Shown here in pieces: positions 32,707-51,012 of a stretch of 64,000 nt of DNA. The notes under the pieces are model-generated. The model was given only the letters and a program-made list of their open reading frames with translations. It was not told where the DNA came from and made no database searches. The translations under genes and the position numbers were made by a program. How positions within the stretch are numbered: position 1 is the first letter of the stretch; every line of letters begins with the position of its first letter. Source of the DNA: VRUE01 sp963708115 (GTDB lineage: Bacteria; Actinomycetota; Thermoleophilia; Solirubrobacterales; 70-9); NCBI GenBank assembly GCA_963708115.1, contig CAVPRX010000001.1, forward strand, positions 930,001 to 994,000, written 5' to 3'.

Positions 32707-33317
32707 CAGCCCAGCCTCTCCTCGAGCGTTTCGAGCGCCTTTTCGGAGAGCACCAGCGAGGCGGCGCCGATCACGTCGGCGACGCCGATCGCGCCAACCT
32801 CGGCAACCGTGACCCGGGCAATGTTGCGGAAGCTCTTGACGGCGCCGGTCTCCTCGGCGTCGAGGACGATCAGGGTCGGGCGCTTCGCACCCCATTTATC
32901 CAGCGCCTGCGCGGCCGCTTTGGTCGACGGAGTATCGAATGCGGCGGGATCGAGCACGGCGACGCTGCCCCGCTCGGCGTGGACCGACAGCGCTGCCCGC
33001 ATCGCCTTGCGGCGCGCTTTGCGGTTGACCTTGACCGTGTAGTGCCTCGGCTTGGGGCCGAAGGTGACGCCGCCGCCGAAGCGGCTGGAAACGCCGAGCG
33101 TGCCGACGCGGGCGCGGCCGGTTCCCTTCTGCCGCCAGGCCTTGGCGGTGGTGAAGGAGACCTCGCCGCGGGTCAGGGTCGAGGCCGTGCCACGCCGGCG
33201 GGAAGCCATGTCCGCGCGGGCCGTCTCGTGAACCAGCGACTGGTGGAACGGCTCGGAGAAGAGCTCTTTTGGCAGGTCCGCTTTGGTCGTCTTGCCGAGC
33301 ACGGTCGCTTTAGACAT
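32706..33317 (-). CDS. rplD: 50S ribosomal protein L4
   Basis: A 203-residue protein. The extended loop contains VSFTTAKAWRQKGTGRARVG and the C-terminal part SFRNIARVTVAEVGAIGVAD. L4 represses the S10 operon in some bacteria; here the leader before rpsJ is only 155 bases. It overlaps the rplC end by 8 bases. Confidence 0.97.
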   Translation of the reverse strand: MSKATVLGKTTKADLPKELFSEPFHQSLVHETARADMASRRRGTASTLTRGEVSFTTAKAWRQKGTGRARVGTLGVSSRFGGGVTFGPKPRHYTVKVNRKARRKAMRAALSVHAERGSVAVLDPAAFDTPSTKAAAQALDKWGAKRPTLIVLDAEETGAVKSFRNIARVTVAEVGAIGVADVIGAASLVLSEKALETLEERLG

Positions 33318-33939
33318 CGGTCCTCACCTCGATCAGCGCGTTGCGCGAGCCGGGCACCGAGCCCTTGAGCAGCAACAGGTTGCGCTCGGCGTCGACGTCG
33401 GCGACTTCGAGGCCGCGCTGCGTCGTCCGCTTGTTGCCCATCTGACCCGGCATCCGCTGGCCTTTGAAGACGCGACCGGGGAAGGCGCTGGCACCGATCG
33501 AGCCGGGCGCCCGGACGTTGTGGGAGCCGTGGGTGACGGGCCCGCGGCTGAAGTTGTGGCGCTTGATCCCACCCTGGAAGCCCTTGCCGATCGAGATCCC
33601 GGAGACTTTCACCTTCTGGCCGGCCTCGAAGGCCGCGACGGTGACGTCGTCACCCACCTTTGGGCCCTCCTCGGCACCAAGATCCTCGTCGCGGAACTCG
33701 ACCAGATGGCGCATTGGCGGCGCGCCGGCCTTCTTCAGGTGGCCCAGCTCGGCCTTGGTCAGCTTGCGCTCGGCGACCTCGTCGAAGGCGATCTGCACGG
33801 CCGCGTAGCCGTCACGCTCAGCGTCGCGGACGGCGGTCACCTTGCAGGGCCCGGCCTCGATCACGGTGACGGGAACGACGGTGCCGTCCTCGCGGAAGAC
33901 CTGCGTCATGCCGAGCTTCTTGCCGAGGATCGCAGCCAT
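33310..33939 (-). CDS. rplC: 50S ribosomal protein L3
   Basis: A 209-residue protein beginning MAAILGKKLGMTQVFREDGT, with the core loop signature FQGGIKRHNFSRGPVTHGSH. Normal length. It is 7 bases after rpsJ. Confidence 0.98.
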   Translation of the reverse strand: MAAILGKKLGMTQVFREDGTVVPVTVIEAGPCKVTAVRDAERDGYAAVQIAFDEVAERKLTKAELGHLKKAGAPPMRHLVEFRDEDLGAEEGPKVGDDVTVAAFEAGQKVKVSGISIGKGFQGGIKRHNFSRGPVTHGSHNVRAPGSIGASAFPGRVFKGQRMPGQMGNKRTTQRGLEVADVDAERNLLLLKGSVPGSRNALIEVRTDV

Positions 33940-33946
33940 GCCAGTC

Positions 33947-34267
33947 CTAGAGACGGATCTCGATGTCGACGCCGGCGGGCAGCGAGTCGAGCCGCTGCAG
34001 CGAGTCGACCGTTTTCGGCGACGGCTGAAGGATGTCGATCAGCCGCTTGTGGGTGCGAATCTCGAAGTGCTCGCGCGAGTCCTTGTCCTTGAACGGCGAG
34101 CGGATCACGCAGTAGACGTTTTTCTCGGTCGGAAGCGGGACCGGGCCGGAAACACTGGCACCGGTGCGCTCCGCCGTCTCGACGATCTCGCGGGCAGCCC
34201 GATCTATGGCGTCGTGGTCGTACGCCTTCAGTCGGATCCGGATTTTCTGTGCCGCAATGGTCGCCAC
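33947..34267 (-). CDS. rpsJ: 30S ribosomal protein S10
   Basis: A 106-residue head protein and NusB partner, first gene of the S10 operon. QKIRIRLKAYDHDAIDRAAR and SGPVPLPTEKNVYCVIRSPF are canonical. GTG start; the purine tract GAAAGAAAAAGAAGAG before it serves as ribosome site. Confidence 0.97.
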   Translation of the reverse strand: MATIAAQKIRIRLKAYDHDAIDRAAREIVETAERTGASVSGPVPLPTEKNVYCVIRSPFKDKDSREHFEIRTHKRLIDILQPSPKTVDSLQRLDSLPAGVDIEIRL

Positions 34268-34291
34268 GTTGTTTCTCTTCTTTTTCTTTCT

Positions 34292-34349
34292 GCGCGGTCC
34301 TTACCGCGCCGAAGGGGCGCCGCCCCTTGGTGGTGGGGCGCCGCCCCTA
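34292..34349. promoter_or_regulatory. Hairpins in the tuf-rpsJ spacer
   Basis: GCGCGGT/ACCGCGC (34292-34309, loop CCTT) and two adjacent copies of the self-complementary GGGGCGCCGCCCC (34313-34349 area) form stems in the leader before rpsJ. The spacer is the only place for an S10-operon promoter or attenuator if the operon is not read from fusA. No convincing -35/-10 pair was seen. Confidence 0.4.
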
Positions 34350-34389
34350 GGTCGTATGTCTTTTAGTTTCTCGCCGCGAACCGGCGAGG

Positions 34390-34411
34390 AGGCGGGCGCA
34401 AAGGCCCGCCT
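34390..34411 (-). terminator. Hairpin after tuf
   Basis: AGGCGGGC pairs with GCCCGCCT over the loop GCAAAG, 12 bases after the tuf stop on the minus strand. It probably trims or partly ends the fusA-tuf transcript; no T-run follows, so read-through into rpsJ is possible. Confidence 0.5.
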
Positions 34412-34422
34412 CTGGTGCTGAG

Positions 34423-35607
<1,185 letters not shown>

Positions 35608-35674
35608 CGCTCTCCGTTCTACCTTTCGAAGTCGGGTTCTGTCTGACTTGGGTGATTGAGTGTTGCAGTTGCCT

Positions 35675-35695
35675 GGCAGCAGCGAACCTGCTGCC
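35675..35695 (-). promoter_or_regulatory. Hairpin in the fusA-tuf spacer
   Basis: GGCAGCAG and CTGCTGCC form an 8-bp stem with a five-base loop midway between the fusA stop and the tuf start. It could adjust tuf expression relative to fusA by partial termination or RNA processing. The remaining spacer shows no clear promoter. Confidence 0.4.
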
Positions 35696-35725
35696 TGCGG
35701 GCGAACCTGGGAAATATAGCCAGAT

Positions 35726-37837
<2,112 letters not shown>

Positions 37838-37927
37838 GGTCTTAAGGTAAGCGTTGTCTTGGCGAAACGGGAACGAGAGAGATCTGAGAAGTCGGGGCCT
37901 ACCGGCAAGAGTCGCCGGGATCGGCGC

Positions 37928-38863
37928 ATGAAAAAGGCCCTCGCGGGCCCGGCGAAACGAACTGCGAAAAAGAAGCCTGAGCGACGCGCGATGATAGCAG
38001 CGGTCGGGCGTCGCATACGGACGGCTAGCGCGAAGCTCGACAACACGGTCAACCGTCGGCTTCAACGTGCCTGGCCTCGGCTCGCCAAGACCGGGCGTGC
38101 GGTGCAAGCCAGAGGGCGTCGCCTCGGCCGCCGCTTGCGCCCGGTCGGCGTTTTCCTCCTCCGCTGTCTGGCCCTGCTCGAACGGTGGTTGCTGCGCGGC
38201 GCCGCCCGGGCGCGACGCGAGGCGACGCGCGTCAGCGCCGTGCTCACCCCGCAGCGGGCGATCTGCCTCACCATCCTCGCGGCCGCCGGCTGCCTGATCG
38301 CCGCGCAGTTCGTCAACTACCGCGCGGTCGAGATCGACCAACTGGGCTATGCCGGCCTGCCGGCGGCAAGCGCTCCGACCGTGGACGCGAAGACCGCCGG
38401 TCAAGCACACGCGTTCCTGCTGATACCCGTCGCGCTGCTCGCAGCCTTTCTGGCCCTGGTCGCCATGCGCAACGAGGGCCGGCGCAGCTTGGGACGGGTC
38501 ATCTTCGTGCTCGGCCTGATCAGTCTCGCCGTCGTCCTCCTCGTCGACCTGCCGGCCGGACTCGACGCGGGGGTCCAGTCGTCCCGCTTCGCCGGGGCCA
38601 AGGCAGTTCTATATGACGGCTTCTATGCCCAGATCGCCGCCGCCGCCGGCCTGATGCTGGGCGGCGCGCTGCTCGTTGTCGCCCCAAAACTCTCCGCCCG
38701 CTACCATGCGCGGCCGTGCCGAACACGAACCAACTTATTCGCAAGGGCCGCAAGCGGCCTAAGAAGAAGACGACGACGCCGGGCCTCAAGTCGGGGCAAG
38801 GGCGGAAGAAGAGCGTCGCGGCGCCGCAACGGCGCGGTGTCTGCACCCGCGTCGCCACGGTAA
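37928..38863 (+). CDS. Four-helix membrane protein overlapping rpsL
   Basis: I do not recognise the family. From the ATG at 37928 it has a very basic cytoplasmic N-terminal part of about 120 residues (RRLQRAWPRLAKTGRAVQAR), then four membrane helices: ICLTILAAAGCLIAAQF, HAFLLIPVALLAAFLALVAM, VIFVLGLISLAVVLLVDL and IAAAAGLMLGGALLVVAPKL. The last 49 residues are Arg-rich and come from the 148 bases that overlap rpsL in another frame, so the natural end may differ. The start is uncertain: TTG at 37859 is too close to fusA, and ATG at 37991 is also possible. Placement suggests co-transcription with rpsL-rpsG. Confidence 0.65.
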   Translation: MKKALAGPAKRTAKKKPERRAMIAAVGRRIRTASAKLDNTVNRRLQRAWPRLAKTGRAVQARGRRLGRRLRPVGVFLLRCLALLERWLLRGAARARREATRVSAVLTPQRAICLTILAAAGCLIAAQFVNYRAVEIDQLGYAGLPAASAPTVDAKTAGQAHAFLLIPVALLAAFLALVAMRNEGRRSLGRVIFVLGLISLAVVLLVDLPAGLDAGVQSSRFAGAKAVLYDGFYAQIAAAAGLMLGGALLVVAPKLSARYHARPCRTRTNLFARAASGLRRRRRRRASSRGKGGRRASRRRNGAVSAPASPR

Positions 38864-39111
38864 CGCCGAAGAAGCCGAACTCGGCTCTGCGCAAGATCGC
38901 CCGTGTGCGGCTCACCAACGGGATGGAGGTCACCACCTACATCCCCGGCGAGGGCCACAACCTGCAGGAGCACTCTGTCGTGCTGGTCCGCGGCGGCCGG
39001 GTCAAGGATCTGCCGGGCGTCCGCTACAAGGTCGTCCGCGGCACGCTCGACGCCGCCGGCGTCTCCGATCGCAAGCAGGCCCGCTCCCTCTACGGCGTCA
39101 AGGCCTCTTAG
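38716..39111 (+). CDS. rpsL: 30S ribosomal protein S12
   Basis: A 131-residue decoding-centre protein with GTG start (MPNTNQLIRKGRKRPKKKTT). The streptomycin-region motifs TPKKPNSALRKIARV and PGEGHNLQEHSVVLVRGGRV have the wild-type-like lysines (KKPNSA, VRGGRVKDLPG). Its first 148 bases lie inside the 3' end of the membrane-protein frame, so its translation is probably coupled to that gene. No clear ribosome site stands before the GTG. Confidence 0.97.
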   Translation: MPNTNQLIRKGRKRPKKKTTTPGLKSGQGRKKSVAAPQRRGVCTRVATVTPKKPNSALRKIARVRLTNGMEVTTYIPGEGHNLQEHSVVLVRGGRVKDLPGVRYKVVRGTLDAAGVSDRKQARSLYGVKAS

Positions 39112-39115
39112 ATAG

Positions 39116-39586
39116 ATGCCCCGCCGCTCCGCCGCAACCATCCGCCCCGTCGAACCCGACGCCCGCTTCCGCAACAGACTCGTCCAGCAGGTCATCAACA
39201 AGGTGATGAGCGACGGTAAGAAGTCCCTTGCCGAGCGGATCGTCTACGACGCCCTGGCGATCGTCGGCGAGCGCTCCAACGAGGATGCAGTCGAGACTCT
39301 CGAGGCCGCGATCAAACAGTTGACCCCGGTGCTCGAGGTTCGCTCGCGCCGGGTCGGCGGCGCCACCTACCAGGTGCCGGTCGAGGTCCCCGCCCGCCGC
39401 GCCCGCACGCTGGCCGTCCGTTGGCTGGTCGACTTCTCCCGCAACCGTCGTGAGTACTCGATGTCGGAGCGACTCGCCAGCGAAATCCTTGACTCGATCG
39501 GACAGCAGGGCGGCGCCTGGAAGCGCAAAGACGACATCTACCGCATGGCCCAGGCCAATAAGGCCTTCGCTCACTATCGCTGGTAG
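39116..39586 (+). CDS. rpsG: 30S ribosomal protein S7
   Basis: A 156-residue 16S-binding protein. RFRNRLVQQVINKVMSDGKK and the C-terminal DDIYRMAQANKAFAHYRW are canonical. It starts 4 bases after rpsL. In the standard str operon fusA would follow; here fusA is on the other strand and a HAD-like gene follows instead. Confidence 0.98.
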   Translation: MPRRSAATIRPVEPDARFRNRLVQQVINKVMSDGKKSLAERIVYDALAIVGERSNEDAVETLEAAIKQLTPVLEVRSRRVGGATYQVPVEVPARRARTLAVRWLVDFSRNRREYSMSERLASEILDSIGQQGGAWKRKDDIYRMAQANKAFAHYRW

Positions 39587-39599
39587 CTAGCCTGGCTCC

Positions 39600-40076
39600 A
39601 TGAGCCGGCCGATCCTCGCCGTCGACGTCGACGGCGTCATATCTCTCTTCGGATTCGACGAGCCGCCGGACAAGTCCGAAGCTCGGTTTGAGCTCGTTGA
39701 CGGGATGGTGCACTGCATCTCGCTGGTCGCGGGGGAGCGGTTGGGGCGCTTGGCTGGGCACTTCGACCTGGTCTGGGCGACCGGCTGGGAGGACAAAGCC
39801 AACGAATACCTCCCCAACATCCTCGGGCTGCCGGATCTGCCCTTCCTCAGCTTCGATGGGGCAGCCCGCTTCGGCTCGGCCCACTGGAAGCTGGGCCCGC
39901 TCGACGAGTACGGCAAGGGGCGAGCGCTGGCCTGGATCGACGACAACTTCGACGAGAGTTGCTACGAGTGGGCGCGCGAGCGCGAGGAGCCGACCCTGCT
40001 CGTCCCCACCGAGTCCCACCTTGGGCTGGAGGAGGTCCATGTGGAAGCACTGACCGCCTGGGCCGCCGGTCTCTAG
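39600..40076 (+). CDS. HAD-like protein (Swiss-Army-Knife type HAD domain)
   Basis: A 158-residue protein with the HAD motif I LAVDVDGVISLF (DxDGV), a motif II region HFDLVWATGWEDKAN and a late acidic motif LAWIDDNFDES. This is the compact HAD_SAK-type layout, first described in RNA-repair Swiss-Army-Knife proteins; family members outside those fusions are poorly characterised. It should act as a phosphatase or phosphotransferase; the substrate is unknown. It begins 13 bases after rpsG and is likely read from the same promoter. Confidence 0.78.
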   Translation: MSRPILAVDVDGVISLFGFDEPPDKSEARFELVDGMVHCISLVAGERLGRLAGHFDLVWATGWEDKANEYLPNILGLPDLPFLSFDGAARFGSAHWKLGPLDEYGKGRALAWIDDNFDESCYEWAREREEPTLLVPTESHLGLEEVHVEALTAWAAGL

Positions 40077-40093
40077 CTGGCTACACTGGCCCG

Positions 40094-40441
40094 ATGGAGG
40101 GGTTCTGGCCCATCTTCTTCTTGCTTGTCGTCCTGAAGATTCCGGTCTTGGGCGCGCTCTGGCTCGTCTGGTGGGCCAGCCGAGAACCCGAGCCGGAGAC
40201 CGCCGAGGACGACTCGGGCAACGGCTTCAATCGCTGGCGCCCTCTACCCACCCGCCCCCGCGGGCCACATCATCTCCCCGGCGGGGCTGGCGCTCTGGGG
40301 AGGAGGCGGGGTGCTCCTCTCGCGCAGCGGCGTCCTGTTTTTCGTCCCGCCGGCGATCTCGGACGGCCCACCGCGCCTCAGACGAAAAACCCAGCGAGCG
40401 AGAGGAGCACCCCGCCTCCTCCCCTCAAGCCACCTGCGTAG
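40094..40441 (+). CDS. Small membrane protein whose end is element C
   Basis: A 115-residue frame. The first 30 residues form a clear membrane segment, MEGFWPIFFLLVVLKIPVLG followed by ALWLVWWASREPEPE, then an acidic stretch. From about residue 68 the codons are those of palindromic element C (40297-40424), giving a Pro/Arg-rich end, and the stop lies beyond the element, antisense to the end of the monooxygenase gene. The natural C-terminus may therefore have been replaced by insertion of the element. The gene is 17 bases after the HAD-like gene. Function unknown. Confidence 0.6.
   Translation: MEGFWPIFFLLVVLKIPVLGALWLVWWASREPEPETAEDDSGNGFNRWRPLPTRPRGPHHLPGGAGALGRRRGAPLAQRRPVFRPAGDLGRPTAPQTKNPASERSTPPPPLKPPA
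40297..40424. repeat. Family-1 palindromic element C
   Basis: Exact 27-base arms at 40297-40323 and 40398-40424. The interior has GCAGCGGCGTCCT, inner stem GTTTTTCGTC (40337-40346), a 34-base loop, inner stem GACGAAAAAC (40381-40390) and CCAGCGA. The right arm ends exactly at the stop codon of the flavin monooxygenase on the minus strand. Confidence 0.88.
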
Positions 40442-41735
40442 TTCGCTTGCGCTGCTTGCGGATGTCGCGTAGATAGGGGTGGAAGTCGACCTCGATCGTG
40501 TGGCGCTTTGAGGCTACGAAGCGCTTCTTGAGCCAGCGGTCGTAGTCGGCGATCTCCTTGCGCATCTCGGGCGCTGGGGGTAGAGCTGCTTTGTCTTTGA
40601 GGAGGTCGGCGATCCATTCTAATTGGGCCTCGGCTATCGGCATGAGCGGGCCCAGGGGCTGGACGAAGCCGATGAAATAGAGGCCCGGGTGCTCGGCTGA
40701 GACGGCTCGTTTGTAGAGCGCCATGCGGTTCTCGGGAGCCGCGAAGACCTTCTCGTCGAGGAACGGGAACTCGATCTTGTAGCCGGTGCAGTAGACGACG
40801 AGGTCGATCTCCTCCTCGCTGCCGTCGGCGAAACGCACCGTGCGGCTGCCGGCGAAGCGGTCGATGTTCGGCTTGGGGGTGATGTCGCCGTGGCCGAGTC
40901 GCGGCAGGAGCTCCGAGGAGACGGTCGGGTGGGCCTCGAGCAGCTTGTGGTCGGGCTTGGGCAGACCGTAGTCGGTCATCTCGCCGACGCTCAGCTTCAA
41001 GAGGCGATTGAAGAAGAAGCGCTGCACGAAGATCGGCAACCTGGTCAGCGCCGGGGGGGCGGATTCGTCGATCGGCGTGCCGCCGAGGAACTTCGGCAGG
41101 ACGTAGGCGCCGCGTCGCATCGAGAGGAAGGTCTTCTCCGCGATCCGCGAGGACTCGACCGCGATGTCGACGGCGGAGTTGCCGATCCCGAGCACCAGGA
41201 CGCGCTTGTCCTCGAGGACATCGGGCTCACGGTAGTGGTGAACGTGCATCTGCTCACCCTCGAACTCCTCTGCACCGGGGAACGGTGGTTCGGGCCAGCG
41301 CGGCTGCCAGTGATGGCCGTTGGCGACGACCACGGCACGGTAGGTCTCGGTTCGACGCCCACCGGCACCATCTACCGTCACCTCCCACCCGCCGTCCACC
41401 GGCGCGGCGGAGATCACCTCGGTGTTGAACGTGATCCGCTCCTTCAGCCTGAAGCGCTCGGCGAAGTCGTCGAAGTATTTCGCCACCTGCCAATGGCTCG
41501 GGTAGTCCGGATAGTCCTCGGGCATCGGAAACGCCTTGAGGGACATGAGCTTGCGGGCGCTGTTGATGTGCAACGAGCGGTAAGCGGACGACGTCCCGTT
41601 ATCGTTCTCGTAGCGCCAGTTGCCGCCGATCATCGACCCCTTCTCGAAGCAGTCGAAGGGAATCCCGCGGGCACTCAAGACCTGGCAGGCAGTGAGGCCC
41701 GAGCTCCCAGCGCCAACGATGCATACTCCCTCCAT
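40425..41735 (-). CDS. Flavin-containing monooxygenase (FMO/BVMO-type)
   Basis: A 436-residue FAD/NADPH enzyme that oxygenates soft nucleophiles or ketones. The FAD motif is CIVGAGSSGLTACQVL at the N-terminus, the FMO fingerprint FEGEQMHVHHY (FxGxxxHxxxY) lies in the first half, and the NADP motif VLGIGNSAVDIAVESS follows. The closing ATG-like signature DLVVYCTGYKIEFPF is present. Substrate unknown. The start codon overlaps by two bases the start of the small antitoxin-like frame on the other strand. The stop abuts element C. Confidence 0.92.
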   Translation of the reverse strand: MEGVCIVGAGSSGLTACQVLSARGIPFDCFEKGSMIGGNWRYENDNGTSSAYRSLHINSARKLMSLKAFPMPEDYPDYPSHWQVAKYFDDFAERFRLKERITFNTEVISAAPVDGGWEVTVDGAGGRRTETYRAVVVANGHHWQPRWPEPPFPGAEEFEGEQMHVHHYREPDVLEDKRVLVLGIGNSAVDIAVESSRIAEKTFLSMRRGAYVLPKFLGGTPIDESAPPALTRLPIFVQRFFFNRLLKLSVGEMTDYGLPKPDHKLLEAHPTVSSELLPRLGHGDITPKPNIDRFAGSRTVRFADGSEEEIDLVVYCTGYKIEFPFLDEKVFAAPENRMALYKRAVSAEHPGLYFIGFVQPLGPLMPIAEAQLEWIADLLKDKAALPPAPEMRKEIADYDRWLKKRFVASKRHTIEVDFHPYLRDIRKQRKRTTQVA

Positions 41736-41904
41736 GCCTGGAACTTACAGACGCCGCGAGCAGGGCGGCGATGACGAGATTGCGCCGGCGCTGGCCGAAG
41801 CCGAGGGCGCCTGGGGCGAAGACGACGTAAAGGAGTGGGAGCAGGCGCGGGAAGAGGCTTGGGCAACGTGGTTGAGTGACCGGTCCTCGACTCGGACGTC
41901 CTGA
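41734..41904 (+). CDS. Possible antitoxin of a VapBC-like pair
   Basis: A 56-residue frame, MPGTYRRREQGGDDEIAPAL then AEAEGAWGEDDVKEWEQARE and a Trp-rich end. Its size, acidity and position directly before a PIN-domain frame suggest an antitoxin, but no DNA-binding motif is clear. Its ATG lies head-to-head with the monooxygenase ATG within the same CATG, so promoter and ribosome site would be inside that gene. The end may be altered by the frameshift that damages the PIN gene. Confidence 0.35.
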   Translation: MPGTYRRREQGGDDEIAPALAEAEGAWGEDDVKEWEQAREEAWATWLSDRSSTRTS

Positions 41905-42242
41905 TCGACGCCGGACCCGGCCGGGACTTGATCTGCACGACCGGCTATCGAGTTACGGCGGTCACCGCGTTCGAGCTCGCATTGGGGCGTTCATATCGGC
42001 GCGACCCCCGTTCGGTTCACGCCCTGCTCGCGGCACCCGTGTTGACGCTGAGCCGGACCGCGGGTCTCCGCGGCGGATCGCTGCTGCGAGACCTCCGCAC
42101 GAGCGGCGAAGCGATCGACATTCGCGACGCGATGCAGGCGGGAATCTGCCTCGAGGCGGGTGTCCCCCTGGTGACGAGGAACACCTCCCACTTCAAGCGC
42201 ATCCCTGATCTGCGCCTCTCTCACCCTGCCGAGCCTCTCTGA
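41876..42242 (+). pseudogene. PIN-domain (VapC-like) toxin, frameshifted at the start
   Basis: The frame ending at 42242 encodes LDSDVLIDAGPGRD, VTAVTAFELALGRSY, DIRDAMQAGICLEAG and VPLVTRNTSHFKRI, the four acidic positions of a PIN ribonuclease. However, no ordinary start codon lies in frame before the first Asp; a TTG at 41928 would remove it. A GTG at 41876 (GTGACC) would give MTVLDSDVLID if one G near 41881-41883 were absent. So the gene is either inactivated by a one-base insertion or misread. PIN toxins cut tRNA or other RNA. Confidence 0.6.
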
Positions 42243-42265
42243 GCCGGGGTCAGATCCGATCGTCG

Positions 42266-42285
42266 GGGGTGAGCGAGTTCACCCC
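42266..42285 (+). terminator. Hairpin after the PIN frame
   Basis: GGGGTGA pairs with TCACCCC over a six-base loop, 24 bases after the PIN stop. It may end that transcript; the rest of the 118-base spacer before the exported protein shows the AAGGAG ribosome site and no clear promoter. Confidence 0.4.
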
Positions 42286-42361
42286 TGGGGTCCGTAGTTG
42301 TGGAGGCCGATCCGGCCGAAGCTGTGCTCATCAGGTTCCACACCGACAAAGGAGACCCAAG

Positions 42362-43015
42362 ATGAGCAACAGCAAGAGCAAGTTCCGCCCCTCCCCCGCC
42401 CTCGTGATCGCCTGCCTGGCCCTGTTCGCGGCCCTCAGCGGCACGGCGTTGGCGGCGAAGGCCAGCATCGGCTCGAATCAGATCGTCAACGGCTCGGTCC
42501 GGACCGTCGACCTGCGCGACAGCGCGGTCAACTCCGCCAAAGTCGCTGATACCTCGATCACCGCCAATGACCTCGGCACCGACTCGGTCGGCAGCGACGA
42601 GATCGCCAAAGACGCGGTCAAGTCGGATGAGATCGCAGAAAATGCGGTTGCCTCCGCCGAGGTGGCCCCGGACTCGCTGACCGCGGGGGACCTCGCGTCC
42701 AACTCGGTCACCTCCCCGGAGATTGCCGACCAGACGATCAACAGCAACGACATCGGCCCCAACGCAGTCAACGCCGACGAGCTCAGCGTCGTGATTCAGC
42801 GGACCAACTCGAAATCACTCGCAGCCGGCACCACCGGCAGCATCTCGGTCCCCTGCCAGGCGGGCGAGCAGGTCCTCAGCGGCGGCGGCGCACCCAGCGC
42901 CTACGGCGTAGAGATGACCTCAAACGCCCCCACCGGCAACGGCTGGTTCTACGCAGCGTCCAACAAAACGGCAGCAACCCAGACGATCACCGTCTACGCG
43001 CTCTGCCTCAGCTAA
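42362..43015 (+). CDS. Exported repeat protein
   Basis: A 217-residue secreted protein. AAGGAG stands eight bases before the ATG. The signal peptide ends in ALFAALSGTALAAKA. From about residue 35 to 135 short degenerate repeats follow: DSAVNSAKVADTSITANDLG, DSVGSDEIAKDAVKSDEI and relatives, each of 10-11 residues, which suggests a parallel beta-solenoid or fibre. The C-terminal domain has TGSISVPCQAGEQVLSGGGA and a final YALC, with two Cys that may pair. Such proteins are common in these actinobacteria; function unknown. Elements F and G follow the stop. Confidence 0.85.
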   Translation: MSNSKSKFRPSPALVIACLALFAALSGTALAAKASIGSNQIVNGSVRTVDLRDSAVNSAKVADTSITANDLGTDSVGSDEIAKDAVKSDEIAENAVASAEVAPDSLTAGDLASNSVTSPEIADQTINSNDIGPNAVNADELSVVIQRTNSKSLAAGTTGSISVPCQAGEQVLSGGGAPSAYGVEMTSNAPTGNGWFYAASNKTAATQTITVYALCLS

Positions 43016-43032
43016 CCAGCAAGCAGTAAGAC

Positions 43033-43111
43033 AAGAGGCCGGGGTGCCCCCGCCGTGAACCCGCTCCCTGCGGTCGCTCACAAGTTCACGGCAGGGGCAC
43101 CCCGGCCTCTT
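43033..43111. repeat. Family-2 palindromic element F
   Basis: Arms of 28 bases at 43033-43060 and 43084-43111 match at 27 positions (AAGAGGCCGGGGTGCCCC core). Read on the minus strand the loop is TTGTGAGCGACCGCAGGGAG, closely similar to the loop of element G. It follows the exported repeat protein and may serve as its terminator. Confidence 0.8.
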
Positions 43112-43127
43112 TGCTCACCAGCTGAAA

Positions 43128-43208
43128 AGAGGGGGCGGGTGCCCATCCGACGGAGCTTGTGAGCGAGCGAAGCGAGCGGGTTCCGACGGATGGGCACCCG
43201 CCCCCTCT
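43128..43208. repeat. Family-2 palindromic element G, after rpoC
   Basis: Exact 22-base arms at 43128-43149 and 43187-43208 (AGAGGGGGCGGGTGCCCATC). The loop region reads CTTGTGAGCGAGCGAAGCGA then GCGGGTTC. The element begins 3 bases beyond the rpoC stop and so is the first structure after the rpoB-rpoC transcript; terminator or 3'-end protection are both possible. Confidence 0.82.
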
Positions 43209-43211
43209 CCG

Positions 43212-50854
<7,643 letters not shown>

Positions 50855-50966
50855 AGTCGGCGACTCCTCAGGCGGTCAGAGGGACGTGGATACAGCGCAG
50901 ATATGGGGCAGGGGGTGACAACGAGCGCGCGACCAGCGAAAAATAACACACGGGCGCACTCGGCCG

Positions 50967-51000
50967 CGCGGATCGGCTCCCTGCCAGGGGTCCATCCGCG
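50967..51000 (-). promoter_or_regulatory. Hairpin in the rplL-rpoB spacer, possible attenuator
   Basis: CGCGGAT (50967-50973) pairs with ATCCGCG (50994-51000), with a smaller CCCT/AGGG stem inside. It lies 12 bases after the rplL stop on the minus strand, and a TATTTTT stretch follows about 30 bases later. Partial termination between rplL and rpoB is known in other bacteria and keeps L7/L12 more abundant than the polymerase; that role is inferred. Confidence 0.5.
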
Positions 51001-51012
51001 GAAAGTCGGGCT

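Noticed and set aside
34268..34422. A riboswitch or L4-type leader before rpsJ
   Set aside because: Only simple hairpins are present; no known riboswitch core or L4 leader consensus can be recognised.
37838..38410. Upstream extension of the fusA frame
   Set aside because: The EF-G N-terminus is complete at 37837; the rest is antisense to the membrane-protein gene.
42460..42780. Possible tandem DNA repeat or CRISPR array in the exported repeat protein
   Set aside because: Units are degenerate at the DNA level with no constant repeat and spacer lengths; periodicity is in the protein.
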